From Anodontia alba (Eukaryota > Mollusca > Bivalvia > Lucinida > Lucinidae), in NCBI GenBank assembly GCA_964016985.1, contig OZ024821.1:17781211-17845210 (forward strand): a stretch of DNA of 64,000 bases, in the 5' to 3' direction. Position 1 is the first letter of the stretch, and each line of letters opens with the position of its first letter. The position numbers were made by a program, and so were the translations under genes. Below are positions 1-11,280 of this stretch, piece by piece. The notes under the pieces are model-generated. The model was not told the origin of the DNA. It did not search any database and worked only from the letters and a program-made list of their open reading frames with translations.

Positions 1-217
1 CAGCACACAAACAAGTCTAGAAAGAATCATCAGAATGAAATGCAAGCTCTGTTTCCAGGAAAAATGAAAAAAAAAAAAAAAAATTCAAATGGTGTTAGCT
101 AATTTTTGACTGCAGAATAAGGACTGATACATAAGGAACACTTGGATCTGCATCTAGACAAATTCTGCTCTAAGCCACAGAACAGTGAAGTTTGAGACTA
201 GTATGAAGAATTTGCAA

Positions 218-419
218 CATAGCTCCAGCTGAGGCATTTTTTTTTTTCCAACAAAAAGTTGTAGATACATGTATTTCTTATTTCTCTATAAAAACATATA
301 TTGTCGGTACTCATTAGAAGCACCTCAATGAGGTGCTTCTAATGAGTACCCACAACATATGTTTTCATAGAGAAATAAACAGAAATAGTTCCTTGACACC
401 CCTCTTATCTGGAGCTATG
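218..419. repeat. M2 hairpin MITE copy
   Basis: It starts CATAGCTCCAG and ends with its inverse, around a long stem: CATTAGAAGCACCTCA facing its complement. The family is described at 5196. Confidence 0.7.
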
Positions 420-437
420 AAACAATCCCAGGACTTA

Positions 438-659
438 TTAACTCCTTCAGCACCAAATTTCAGACGACATATGTTGTCTGCTTAGTTTTTTTTTTTTTTT
501 TTTAAACTATCAATTGGAAATAAGTTTATATGTAAAGTTAAAAGACTGAATGTCAAACTGCACAGAACCAGGTGAGAAGGTTCATTATGAGCCCTCTCAT
601 CTGGATCTATGCTGTTTGCAAAAGCCTATTATCATCGCCTATGGCAGTGAAAGAGTTAA
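438..659. repeat. M6-like MITE with TTAA ends
   Basis: It starts TTAACTCCTTCAGC and ends GGCAGTGAAAGAGTTAA, so degenerate inverted ends lie inside TTAA, as in the piggyBac-like family M6 at 45188. The interior is diverged. Confidence 0.5.
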
Positions 660-1375
660 GGAGAAACGTTTGGTAATAATTCTAAGATCGTTTTTCTATA
701 TGAAAACCTATGATGTTGGCACTCATTAGAAGTGCCTCAACAAATGCCTTTGCCAAGAAAGGATGAAAAATTATCCCAGAAGTATTATCAAGTACTCCTT
801 AATAAGTCTGATCAGGGCCTTTGCTGAGCCTGTCCCCACAAGTCCTGAGGACACTTATACAAACTGCACAGCCCATGTTATATAAAGCAGATATTGTCCC
901 AAAACAGCACACATAATAAATAAACCTAAGAGATTATGGCTTTAACACTATTCAGATTTCATGATCCTTTTGAGAAAAGTATAACACTGGTTAACACTGA
1001 CGAGTTCAGGTTTAAAGGCTTGTCAACCCATGTGTGTTATTTGCAACAACTCGTTAACACTATATGCATCTAATAATTTAGTATATTTTATTCACTTTTC
1101 TGGTCTTAAATCCATAAAAACTGCAACTACATGTACAAATTTGACATTCTCCCAGCAAAATAAGCACAATACAGAAGACCATATTTTTTCTTCTCTCTCC
1201 CACCACAAGATATCTTGCGCCAATCATAATTGTGGTCTCATTAATGCTTTAAGATGACATTTTGGAATATTTTCTCAGAAATAGGGTTTGACATTTAATG
1301 CAAATTGTCTCATTTGGAGACAATTTTTATAAAATGTCCAACACAATCTATTGGGAAAAATAGAAGAAAAATATC

Positions 1376-1860
1376 ATAAACCCTGGTCCTGCTGAACTCT
1401 GATATGCCCTGCCTTTGCAAATTGAAGATCCAGATCAGTTGGTTTCTCATTACGAAAACATGCCTATTCAAATATACTGAACCAAAAAGGGAATATTTTC
1501 AGATAAAAAAAAATCTGGTATTTTTCATATTTCTGCTCAAAACATAGATTGTGGGTACTTGTTAGAACTGCCTCACTGAGGCGGTTCTAAAGAGTACCCA
1601 CAATCTATGTTTTTAAGCAAAATAAGGAAAATATTGTATACCCCTGTAAACCCCAGTTTTACTATATAAAAGTGGGGTTTAAGGGGGTCAAAATTATACA
1701 GGCATGTTTTCGTGATGTGAAGAAGTCATCTGATCTGGATCTGCATTTGATTTGGTTTTGTCATTAAGTATGTGGTATCAACAACCAGGATCAAGTAATC
1801 TGATTGGCTGAAAATTAGAAGTGGGCATGGCATCTTAATTTATTCAGCATGGCAAGGGTT
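1376..1860. repeat. M4 MITE interrupted by an M2b element
   Basis: The left part (1376-1448) starts ACCCTGGTCCTGCTGAAC. The right part (1720-1860) ends TTCAGCATGGCAAGGGTTA. The halves match intact M4 copies at 28229 and 61163. The middle is an M2b unit (about 1450-1715) whose second copy stands alone at 60047-60320, so M2b inserted into M4. Confidence 0.65.
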
Positions 1861-1917
1861 ACTTTGCTATTGCCCACCTTTGCTGAGAGACTGCTCATGG
1901 TCAAACTCTTCAAGACA

Positions 1918-2132
1918 ATTTAAGTTAGATCCCAGAATACTACGTGCATCAGGCAGACGACAAACTGATAATTTTTTCTCATTTTTCCCAAAACACAGAC
2001 TTTGACATTTTATGCATTTTGTCTCCAGAGACAATTTGCATGAAAAGTCAAAGCCTATTTTTGGGGAAAAATTAGAGCAACATTTCAAAGTGATGTCTGC
2101 TGAAGTTCTTATCCAGAGTGCTAAGCGTTAAA
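1918..2132. repeat. M5 MITE copy
   Basis: It contains GCAGACGACAAACTGAT and the facing ATGTCTGCTGAAG around the hairpin TTTGTCTC/GAGACAATTTGCATG. The family is described at 33035. Confidence 0.65.
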
Positions 2133-2662
2133 TAGGCTTTCCAACAATATTATGCAAAAATAAGGGCTGTAGTTCAGTCTATTTTTAAAAACATTTTAGG
2201 GCTAAAATTAGGATTTTATAGACAATTTTTTAACAAATTTTAAGGTCAATAAAACAAATTAGGGCCATAATTAGGTCTACTTTTAAAACATTTTATGGCA
2301 AAATTAGGTACTTTAGAGACATTTCAAACAAAATAGTTGTTGTCCTTTGCTGTTAGAGAGCCAGCTGTAATATTGGCAGAACTACCTGAATTGAGTTTTT
2401 GCTATTTTCTTCTCAAGTACAAAACTTGACTCAATGGTTCCAACTAAAAACTTTTCATCAACTCACTCAATGTTTCATAAAACACATACATGTTATACAA
2501 ACCGTTCATTCATATCCAAACATGAACCAACAACTACTCTGACATACCAATGCTTTATAACACATAAAACTCAGCCGAAAGCCAGCAACAGGTACAATAG
2601 AATATAATTATGCAAAGACTAAAACTAGTCGATACATTGATGCGATCTGGTCAGGGTCTTAG

Positions 2663-2840
2663 CATAGCTCCAGATAAGATGCTTGTTTCATCTGAAAAAT
2701 AATGATATTTTTCTTAATTCTCCATGAAAACTTATGTTGTGGGTACTCATTAGAAGTGCCGAGGCACTTCTAATGAATACCACAACCTAAGTTTTCATGG
2801 AGAAAAAAATTGTGACTATCACTCCTTATCTGGAACCATG
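2663..2840. repeat. M2 hairpin MITE copy
   Basis: CATAGCTCCAGATAAG lies at the left end, TTATCTGGAACCATG at the right, with a stem around AGAAGTGCC/GGCACTTCT. The family is described at 5196. Confidence 0.7.
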
Positions 2841-3010
2841 GTCTTAGCTGTCTATCCCTCCTTATTTGGAACCATGGTCTTAGCTGTCTGCTTACTATAT
2901 TTACCCCAAGTATTCAGAAAGACAGGACGAAGCAAGCAGCGTAGCCCCAGATAGGATGCTGCATTCTGTGGCTTCAGATCAAGGTCTACCCATTGTTTGC
3001 CACACATCCA

Positions 3011-3254
3011 GGGCCCAGTTGTTCAAAGCTAACGATGTCATTAGTTAACGATTCGTTAAAATTTACATCAACTGATACGCAAATATGCTGAAATTTTTTG
3101 CTGAAAAAATGTGAGTAGCTTTTGCAGAGCAAAAGCTACTCACATTTTTTCAGCAAAAAATATCAGAATATTGTATCTTGAATCCGCTAAAACAGTTAAC
3201 GAAATGACCCTTAACGAGCTGGTTAAGCTAACGATGCTTTGAACAACTGGGCCC
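3011..3254. repeat. M1 MITE (reference copy): palindromic, GGGCCC ends
   Basis: This 244-bp imperfect palindrome starts GGGCCCAGTTGTTCAAAG and ends CTTTGAACAACTGGGCCC. Internal steps mirror each other (ACGATGTCGTTAGTTAACG near the left, TTAACGAGCTGGTTAAGC near the right). The centre is a hairpin, AATGTGAGTAGCTTTTGC facing its complement. There is no ORF. Eleven copies lie in the window. The base flanking each end is usually the same (A/A or T/T), so any target duplication is very short and unresolved. The superfamily is unknown. Confidence 0.85.
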
Positions 3255-3935
3255 AGCCGTTTTAGACACATCATTGAGCAGTCAAAAAGAATGTGTTTAA
3301 ATTTTACAACAAGTGTGTAGTTTAGGTGTGTGAATATCCAGGGTAAAATGATACATAGTATCTTGACATCAAAGAGTGCTCAGCCAACAGGAGAGCTTAA
3401 GGATTCCAGATATAAAACTGGTTTTACTTTTATCCAAAAATAATCTTTTTTTTTTTTTTTCTTCACAAACTGATATATTATACGTACAGAAAAAATTGCA
3501 CCACCAAGGTAATTCTGATGAGTAGCCACAAACAACAATTCATGATAATATATAGTAAGACTCAGGGTTTAATCATGAGACCCTGCATCATGTGTGGTCA
3601 GCTGGAGCTGGCAGTAATGAATACATGCGCTTTTAACTCACCGATCACAATGTAAGGACAATCTGACGAAATCTGCAAAGAATTGTTGCCAAGCAGAATC
3701 TACCAGCAAAGCAGCGAGATCAGAGTCAGAGTTCCCAATTATCACCTTTGTACAATTTAAAATTGGAAAATTTATCCAGACCTCCTCTATTCAGAACACT
3801 ACCCTGATCTGTCTGCAACAATGTACATGCCAATTTTCACATTCTATGAACCTTTGTTGCCTCCCGGCTCTAAGTATACTGGCCATGCTGTTGAAAATAT
3901 GTACACCTAGATTTAATTTATGACACTTCCTGGCA

Positions 3936-4152
3936 CATAGCTCTAGATAAGATGCATAGGTCTAGATAAGAGTGGGTATCAGGTATCAGGTAAATAGTTT
4001 TCTTATTTCTTGACATAAACATATGTTGTGGGTACTCATTAAAAGCGCCTCAGCGAGGCGCTTCTAATTAGTACCCACAACGTATGTTTTCGTCAAGAAA
4101 TAAGAAAAATACAGATACGTTTCGGTTGAAAAAAAAGCGCCTTATCAAGAGC
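3936..4152. repeat. M2 hairpin MITE copy
   Basis: CATAGCTCTAGATAAG opens it and TTATCAAGAGCTATG closes it. The central stem is GTACTCATTAAAAGCGCCTC against GAGGCGCTTCTAATTAGTAC. Confidence 0.75.
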
Positions 4153-4154
4153 TA

Positions 4155-4346
4155 TGTTTAAAGATGGGTATCCAGATAAGTATTTTTTGTATTACTCCAT
4201 GAAAATATATACCGGTATTGTGAGTACTCATTAGAAGGTCCTCAGTGATGTGCTTTTAATGAGTACACACAATATATGTTTTCATGCAGAAATAAGAAAA
4301 ATACTGACACATTTTGGTTGAAAAAGATCTAATTTACAGCTACGCT
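4155..4346. repeat. M2 hairpin MITE copy, diverged
   Basis: It lies directly next to the copy ending at 4152. Its stem, GAGTACTCATTAGAAGG against CTTTTAATGAGTAC, is flanked by ATTTCTCCATG-type arms. Confidence 0.6.
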
Positions 4347-4382
4347 TTGCAACTGCTTTACACTTATTTCTGTCTACATGTA

Positions 4383-4552
4383 CCATAGCTCCAGATGCGA
4401 GGGTTATCCAGATAATAGTTTTCTTATTTCTGCACAAAAACATATGTTGAGGGTACTCATTAGAAGCGCCTCAGCAATATACCTGTTTATGCAAGAATAA
4501 GAAAAATATCAGTACTTTTTGGTTGAAAAAAAGCACTTTATCTGGAGGTATG
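4383..4552. repeat. M2 hairpin MITE copy with shortened right stem
   Basis: CATAGCTCCAGATGCGAG opens it and TTATCTGGAGGTATG closes it. The right half of the central stem is deleted after GCGCCTCAGC. Confidence 0.6.
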
Positions 4553-5195
4553 ACATGTACACAGTTCAGTTCCATAGGATATTAAATTTGATACAAATAG
4601 AATCAAGCAAAGTGCTTATCAGATTATGATCATCAGAAAATGGGGTCCCATGCACATTTGATATAATTTATTTTTCGAGTAAAAACCAATATCAAAGACA
4701 ATTAACAGACCTGTCTTTATATCGACAAACTTTCAGGGAGACAGTTCATTCCACCAATCTAGCCTGGTTGCTGTTTTCATGAAATGGCTGTTACACCCTT
4801 GTATAATTCACAGCAAATCAAATCTCAGTAGTTCATCTGAAAGTTGATCATACTCACTCTAGTTTGATTCCTTGGTTATGTGAATCTAACCAGACCAAAA
4901 GGCTGGTTGATATTGGTTTCAAATCTTCATCCTTCACATAAAAAACTAGGAACTAGTATTTTGTTTTGACTGCCTTCATTGGCTGATCTCAATGGCAAAG
5001 CTGAGAGAATCATCTGGGAAATCAAACCAAAATTTACCATAAAATGCACAAAGCTGCTAGACACTTTTGGTATGGTTTTATACCAGTTCATGATTATTTT
5101 TTGTTCATTAAATAAATAATCGTATTTACCTAAGTAGTCAGACTTTTAGCTCTTTCCCATACTTGTCCTTAAATTTGAACAACTCTACTTTATTA

Positions 5196-5388
5196 CATAG
5201 CTCAAGATTGGGCACTTTTTTTATCCAAAGTACTTACATTTTTCTTATTTCTCCATGAAAACATATGCTATGGGTACTCATTAGAAGCACCTCAGTGAGG
5301 CACTTCTAATGAGCACCCACAACATATGTTTTCATGGAAAAATAAGAAAAATATTATGCGGATACCCTCTCTTAAATGGAGCTATGCT
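5196..5388. repeat. M2 hairpin MITE (reference copy)
   Basis: It starts CATAGCTCAAGAT and ends AATGGAGCTATG. From both sides, arms TTTCTCCATGAAAACATATG and its complement lead to the stem GTACTCATTAGAAGCACCTC against GAGGCACTTCTAATGAG. The whole folds into one hairpin with an arm of roughly 80 bp. About 20 copies are in the window, giving the dominant hairpin family. There is no coding capacity; the parent transposon is not identified. Confidence 0.8.
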
Positions 5389-5779
5389 TACTACCTATTG
5401 ATCTGTCCAAAAACAGCTGGACAAGTGGCAAACAATGTTGACCCTGATCAGATGTTGCATTCTGTGGAATCTGCTCTAGGTCTGCACTATATATTCAGGT
5501 CTGTCTGTCCAAATACTTAGGATTAATATTGTACTGCAAAAGATCTCTACTATCTATTATGTCTATTTATAATTAGCAAAACTGCTAACCAAGAACAGAT
5601 CTGAAATATTACATTAATAAAAATATCTTCAGCTAAACAACTTACAAATACTTAAAGCAAAACAGATATAATACAAAATAAGATACTTACATAAAAGACA
5701 AGAAATCTGTTTAAACACAGCTGAAGATAAGAGTATTTTTCAACCAAAGATATGAATATTTTTCTTATTTCTTCACAAT

Positions 5780-5976
5780 CACACAAAGCTCTTGATAAGG
5801 TGCTTTTTTCAACCAAAACATATGTATATTTTTCTCATTTCTTGACAAAAACATATGTTGTGGGTATTCATTATAAGTGCCTCGCTGAGGCGCTTCTAAT
5901 GAGTACCCACAACATATATTTTCATTGAGAAATAAGAAAACTATTTACCTGATACCCTCTCTTATCTCGACCTTTG
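5780..5976. repeat. M2 hairpin MITE copy
   Basis: The stem is GTGCCTCGC/GAGGCGCTTCTAATGAGTAC and the right end CTCTCTTATCTCGACC. A fragment of another copy precedes it at 5717-5778. Confidence 0.7.
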
Positions 5977-6131
5977 GTAGAACTGCCTTGCTGGAACGAT
6001 TCCAGTGTGTATTTTTACCTGGATACTCCTCATATCTAAAGCTATGGCTAAAATTTTAAAATGTGAATCAAAATGATTGTAGCGACACTTACAAGAACAA
6101 ATTTACAACCACACAACTCATTCATTCCTAA

Positions 6132-6397
6132 CTACTGGGCTGTTGGTGTCTCGATTTCTATATTTTTAAAACAACCCGTTGGTAGAGATTCCATTATTTC
6201 TCGAACATTTTCTACATCAGCTTCTAAATCGCTGATATCAAGTCTATAATCTGCAACCCACTTTTTAACTTGATTATTAGTGGTAGTTAACTTGTTGAAC
6301 TGGTCATCAAGATCAGCATCTTGTAATGCTTGTTCTGCTGCGGCTAGTTCTATTTCTAGACGGTCTAGTTCATCGGTGTCCAGGTCAAATAGAGAAG
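6132..6397 (-). CDS. LAMC1: Laminin gamma terminal exon e16: C-terminal coiled coil and stop
   Basis: The 266-nt exon completes a Ser codon, then reads LFDLDTDELDRLEIELAAAE, VKKWVADYRLDISDLEAD and IMESLPTGCFKNIE, and ends PTAQ at a TAG at 6132-6134. The LPTGCF cysteine is the known partner of the beta-chain C-terminal cysteine. Vertebrate gamma-1 has an integrin-critical Glu third from the end; here the nearest Glu is sixth from the end. The acceptor is TTCTTTTCAG. The nearest AATAAA on the minus strand that I see is at 5189-5194, so the 3' UTR length is uncertain. Confidence 0.96.
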
Positions 6398-6456
6398 CTG
6401 AAAAGAAAAATATGAAATGTGCCTTAAGAAAAGATGTTTTCAGGTCATATGTGAAC

Positions 6457-6613
6457 ACAGCTGTAGATAAAGCATTTCTTTCAACCACAGTGTTAATATT
6501 TTCTTATTTCTCCACAAAAATGTATGTTGTGGGTACTTCTGAGTACCAACAATAAATGTTTTTGTGGAGAAATAAGAACAAAAATTACCCGATCCCCTCT
6601 TATTTAAGTCTAT
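6457..6613. repeat. M2 hairpin MITE copy with shortened stem
   Basis: It lies 60 bp into the last intron of the laminin gene. It keeps the outer arms (TTATTTCTCCACAAAAA and its complement) but the central stem is reduced to GGTACTTCTGAGTACC. Confidence 0.7.
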
Positions 6614-7057
6614 GTGCACATGTCTAGAATCATGGTGATTCAAAAGAAAGGAAGAAAAAGAAAGAAGTCTACAAAAGAATGAGTTTTCCCTCCACTTAGG
6701 TCTCACCAGAAGGGATAAACACCATAAAAATGCAAGTGTCATCCCCTTTAATTCCCCTTCCCTAAGAAAGCTCCACATGAAATCTGATTCAAATTTTCCC
6801 AGTGTCCTCAGAGAAGTTGTTTAAAAGGTTTAACACAAGAATGACAAATGGGAAGTGATGACTAAAGCTCCAGCTAAAAACATCAATTTATCAGAAGTCC
6901 TGATGCCGCTAGAATCTCAGACACTGCCGGAGTAAAGTTTCTCGGAAATTGCTACACCTGAAGGTTATACTGCCATATTTCAAAGGGAGACAAGTTTTTG
7001 CAGACATTAAGCTTCTTCTTACTTAATCCATCCAAAAATGGGGATTGGGTGGGTAGG

Positions 7058-7204
7058 TGTTGTGTGTGTGTGTGTGTGTGTGTGAGGGGGGGGGGTGGGG
7101 TGGAGGTGGAGGTGTGTGTGTGGGGTGTGCGCTTCTCTTGAATCAAATGAAAGGGAACAAATTCTTTTCTTTAAGAACCGCCCCCCCCCCCCCCCCCCCC
7201 CCTC
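7058..7204. repeat. (TG)n tract, G-rich stretch and C22 homopolymer
   Basis: TG repeats at 7058-7084 are followed by G10 and GGAGGTGG-type sequence, and a run of 22 C stands at 7181-7202. All lie in the intron between e15 and e16. On the transcribed minus strand the C run is a G22 tract, about 70 nt after the e15 donor. Confidence 0.95.
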
Positions 7205-7271
7205 CCTCCTTAGTGAGAAGAAAGATAAATATCCCAGTTCTGAGTTATCTCCCCTTACATTTGTTACTTAC

Positions 7272-7371
7272 AGAGTATGCTGCTGATGTTCTCAACTTTG
7301 GCAAGTGCATCTGCCACTTTATCTGCTGCATCTTGTGCTGTCCGCCGAGCCTGACTTGCCTTTGAAAGGGC
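7272..7371 (-). CDS. LAMC1: Laminin gamma exon e15: coiled coil
   Basis: The 100-nt exon reads ALSKASQARRTAQDAADKV, then ADALAKVENISSIL, equivalent to the AQEAEINARKAKNSVTSLL stretch of vertebrate gamma-1. The acceptor is CCGCTTCAG and the donor GTAAGT. A 22-base G run (minus strand) begins 70 nt into the following intron. Confidence 0.92.
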
Positions 7372-7880
7372 CTGAAGCGGAAAAAGAAAAATGTATTGGT
7401 AATGTCAATGTCATAAGAGATTTCCCCACATGTAAACAGCACAGGAAATGTAGACAGGATCATGAAAGCCACAACATGATAAAACATACCTTCAGATATG
7501 GTACCGAGCAAAGATTCAGATCAGCCAGTGCTTGGTGCAGTCTGATCAGTCTGCTAGGCACACAAGATAGCCAATGATCCAAGGTTTCTTGAGACTGGCA
7601 AAAAAGATCTTGATCAGACTGAGCAGATGCACAGGCTGATTTGAGTCTTCCATGAAAAACATGTCCAAAGCATATTATCTCACATCATGTTTCATTGGAA
7701 GTCTGAGAAAAAATGGGATACCATGGTTCTGAGCCATTGCTGTCTACCATCAAAAAGGCATTTTCTCTAGACAAGTCTATTTACAAAGACACTTGTATGC
7801 AAAACACTGGAGTCTTACATTGACCTTGTCTGCTTTTCGCTAAGTGGTAAGGTCACTGTTCCTGTCAGCCTGATTATTCT
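7372..7880. other. Intron e14-e15, left part: no gene; diverged repeat fragments
   Basis: Between e15 and the M1 copy at 7881 I see one fragment of the dispersed GATCAG repeat (7515-7640) and otherwise nothing recognisable. Confidence 0.5.
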
Positions 7881-8124
7881 GGGCCCAGTTGTTAAAAGCA
7901 TCATTAGCTTAACGAGCTCGTTAAGGGTCATTTTGTTAACTGTTTTAGTGGATTCAGTATACAATATTCTGATATTTTTTGCTGAAAAAATGTGAGTAGC
8001 TTTTGCACTGCAAAAGCTACTCACATTTTTTCAGCAAAAAATTTCAGCATATTTGCAAATCACTCGATGTAAATTTTAACAAATCGTTAACTAACAACGT
8101 CGTTAGCTTTGAACAATTGGGCCC
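7881..8124. repeat. M1 MITE copy
   Basis: GGGCCCAGTTGTTAAAAGC opens it and CTTTGAACAATTGGGCCC closes it. The centre is the GTGAGTAGCTTTTGCA hairpin. See 3011. Confidence 0.85.
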
Positions 8125-8594
8125 TGGTTGTTAATCTGATCCAAGAGGAGTATCTAGTGACAGGTCTGGATTTTTTTTTTTTTTTTAATTATTTTTATTT
8201 CTTGACAAAAACATAATTATGTTGTAAGTACTCATTAAGAGCTACAAACTTCCAATCATGCATACCCACAAAAAATGTTTTTTATAAAAATTGGAGAAAA
8301 TTGTCCCAAAATTATCGTCATCTACATTTAATGGTGTTACCTCACTGGCAAGGTCACTGTCACTGTCAGGTTGTTTATCTGAATCTCCGTGGAGTTAAGA
8401 GGAATATTCACTAAATTTAGTAATAATTCTGGATTCTTTCCATAAAACATGTATTAGTGGTACTCGTTAGAAGTACCTTCTAATATGTACCCAAAGTATA
8501 TGTTTTATTTATTTCTCCATAAAACATATATTAGTGATACTCATTAGAAGTATCTTTTAATGATTACCAAAAGTATATGTTTAAATAGAGAACT

Positions 8595-8828
8595 GGGCTC
8601 AGTTGTTCAAAACTAATAATGTCGTTAGTTAACGTATCGTTAAAACTTTAATCATTAAATATGGCATGTACGCTAATATTTTTGCTGAAAAAAATGTGAG
8701 TAGCTTATGCATTCTTACATTTTTTCTGCAAAAATACCTGTGAATTAGATATTGTACTTACTAGATCAGTTAACATTTGGACCGCTAATGAGCTTGTTAA
8801 GCTAACGATGCTTTGAACAACTGGGCCC
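8595..8828. repeat. M1 MITE copy, diverged
   Basis: The ends are GGGCTCAGTTGTTCAAA and CTTTGAACAACTGGGCCC; the right half of the central hairpin is partly lost. It ends 57 bp from exon e14. Confidence 0.8.
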
Positions 8829-8885
8829 TGGAGTGTATTATCCTAAAATTATCATCAAATACTCTGCTACATTTACTGCAATTAC

Positions 8886-9044
8886 CTCAGTGGCAAGGTC
8901 ACTGTCACTGTCAGCCTGATCATTCAAGTTCTTAATCTGATCCTCTGTATCAGTTACATCCTCAGCTAGTCTATCAGCATCATCTTTCAGATCAACAGCT
9001 CTCTTCTTTGTGTTCTCTGCCTCTGTGCGTATTCTGCTGGCTTC
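8886..9044 (-). CDS. LAMC1: Laminin gamma exon e14: coiled coil
   Basis: The 159-nt, phase 0/0 exon reads EASRIRTEAENTKKRAVDL, then DADRLAEDVTDTEDQIKNL. It has strong heptad character and matches the AERTFAEVTDLDNEVNNML region of vertebrate gamma-1. The acceptor is CCTTTTCCAG and the donor GTAATTG. An M1 MITE ends 57 bp beyond the exon. Confidence 0.92.
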
Positions 9045-9122
9045 CTGGAAAAGGTAAAAGGGAAGGATATTATTAGTAAACTGACAGATCATTTATTTTT
9101 GTGTGGCCCACTTTTCATTTTA

Positions 9123-9335
9123 CGGTAAATGTCCTATAATTTTGAACACTTTATTCCATACACTTTTTTGCCTGAATTTTGTTTTTAACGCAATAATTTC
9201 TTAAAATAGTGGAATAGCAAATCCTGATCAGGCTGCTCCGCTGACTTGGGTCTGCACTGTTTACATATGCCATTTAATTTGAATTTGCCATTTTATTGGA
9301 AACTTTGGCATATGAAATTTAGGGCATTTACCAAA
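9123..9335. repeat. M8 MITE copy (GGTAAATGTCC ends)
   Basis: GGTAAATGTCCTATAATTTT opens it and AAATTTAGGGCATTTACC closes it. The interior (GATCAGGCTGCTCCGC, ACTGTTTACATATGCC) matches the second copy at 21790-22236. Confidence 0.65.
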
Positions 9336-9500
9336 TGTACAAAATTACCATTTTTTTGAGTACTTAAGGTGACTTATTACACCTCAAAGAGACAGCACTC
9401 CAAATTGAAAGTTTTTTCCTCTTTTTACAAGGGCAGATCACTCCAGCAGGAAAGAATTTTCAATCTCGGTATATGAAACCTTTCTCAAAGGAGGTTATCC

Positions 9501-9719
9501 TTTACCCTTCTCATGCTGAATAAATTAAGATGCTATGCCCACTTCTAATTTCCAGACAATCAGATTACATGTACCTGATCCGGGTTTTTGACAGAAATTC
9601 ATATATTTAATGACAAAAAGTGCAGATCTAGATCAGTTGGCTTCTTCAGAAGCCAACTGATCTGGACCTTCACTGTCTGCTAAGACAGGGCATGACGTGT
9701 TTAGCAAAAGAAGGGTTAA
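9501..9719. repeat. M4 MITE copy
   Basis: It has the left end CCCTTCTCATGCTGAA, centre hairpin CAGTTGGCTTCTTCAGAAGC and right end AAGAAGGGTTAA. See 28229. Confidence 0.6.
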
Positions 9720-9869
9720 AAAAAAAATTGCCACAACAAACGTAGTGGGTAAAATTCTTTCCTTTAACAACAGACCTTTAGTTTTCTCTAACAGATTTAG
9801 CATTTGTCAAACTGGAGATCTGTTGTTGGAGCCAATTTGTATGAAATATATGTCCAACCCTATTTTCTG

Positions 9870-11280
9870 GGAGAAATTAAATAAATATATATAAATAAAT
9901 AAATACTGGCCAAATGTTCACAAATATTGTAAAGGAGAGAAACTTACATAAGCTTGCATGCTTATGTTCTGATCTGTTCTTTAGTTGCTTACAATGTCTG
10001 GTATGTAATTACAGTTCTGAATATATATGTTTAAACCAAATAAATATATCAAAGGGTAGACTGGTCAAATTTTTAACAAGCATCCTAAGCATTAATAATC
10101 TTTTCCATGTAGACAGTTCTAAAGAATATCTGCAAACTGTTTTGGTGGAGAAATTAAGAAAACTCAAAATTTCTATCAGGAAAAACTGCACTATCATAAT
10201 AGCTATGCAGTGGAGCATAATCCCTTGAGCAAATAGTGTAGATCTAGATCAGACTATTCCTAAGGAGCATTCAGATCAAGGTCTACAGTTTGCCACTCAA
10301 CCAGTATTATTTTCAAGCATTATCTTGTAGTAAAATTGGAAAGGTCCCCACTTTATGCTTGTCCTTACAAAATGCCAAACTTTAAAGGGGCATAACTCTC
10401 ATAAAATTAAAACTGATTTTTTTTTTTTTTTTTTTTTTTTATATAACTTAAACAGGTGAAATACTCCTTAGCTCTCAGAAATTAAGGCAGAAGTGACTTC
10501 TCCCTCCTAGGAAAATAGGGAGAAGTTTGCTTCGTCTACGGAGAAGTGCTTTTGGACGGAGGACACATGACAGAAGCATGGCTATATTATAAGCTCATAT
10601 GAGCCTTTGGCTGATTTGTTTTCCGATACTTCAATATTGGACAAAACAATAACAAAACAAAAATAAACAACGAAAAAAAAAAAACAGCTGCAAAAAATTT
10701 TTTTGTAAACCTTTAACTTGTTTTATACTGATTTTATTTTTGTTCTTCAAGGGAGCCAACTAAGAAGAGTATTAAAAAAAAAATCTAAAAAGAATTATGT
10801 TTATAAGTTTTGATATTAGTCAAGCTTTTTAATTCTGTATCATTTAATAAATGAATTTATAAAGAGTCAATAATGGCAACATTTCCTTGCAAATCTAATA
10901 AAAGAAGATGTTAAAAAAATATAAATAAATAATACAGCATATTGATCTACAATAGGCTCCATTTATTTCAGCATTAAAATAGTAAGTCCAGTTCGCATTT
11001 TTGGTAATTTGGGTTGTTTCAGTACTTTGATTACTGTACCAACTTGTAAGGTCATTTCAGTACACATGTCCTTTGAGCACTGTAAAGGATTGGTTCCAGG
11101 CTTATATGTAGACATACTGAAAGTGTTTTGCACAGCTGGGTCCCAGTGCAACAGCCTCTTTCTGACGACAGCTGATTGCTGCAGCAAGGAAAAAGTTTTC
11201 AGTCCAGTTTTTTGGCAAATTTTTCAACTTTTTGAACATTTCAAGCCCAATTTTGAGATTATCTTGGTGCCTCCATAATC
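9870..11280. other. Leader side of Ngaro-like element A; left end not resolved
   Basis: No coding sequence is recognised. The stretch contains a T23-type homopolymer near 10418-10441, AT-rich filler and a GGAGAAGTGC/GGACGG patch (about 10490-10565) resembling a Pearl remnant. Ngaro elements begin with a direct repeat (A1) repeated near the 3' end. I compared this stretch by eye with 15414-16040 and saw no such repeat, so the element's start is unknown. Confidence 0.4.

Larger units (their letters stand above)
1..6131. other. Region downstream of the laminin gene: repeats only, no gene recognised
   Basis: I find no coding exon here on either strand. The stretch is AT-rich and contains MITE copies of families M1, M2, M2b, M4, M5 and M6, listed separately, joined by unannotated sequence at about 660-1375, 2133-2660, 3255-3935 and 4553-5195. 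The 3' UTR of the laminin gene must begin at 6131 and run leftward for an unknown distance. Confidence 0.6.

Noticed and set aside
6280..6555. Plus-strand ORF of 91 codons over exon e16
   Set aside because: It is antisense to the well-supported terminal laminin exon and crosses into an M2 MITE.
7057..7365. ORF rich in Cys/Val and Pro across the TG and C tracts
   Set aside because: It is translated simple repeat; the region is intronic with e15 encoded on the other strand.
11009..11278. 89-codon ORF just before element A ORF1
   Set aside because: There is no recognisable motif and a low-complexity C-terminus; it ends 2 nt before the ORF1 ATG and is more likely the element leader.
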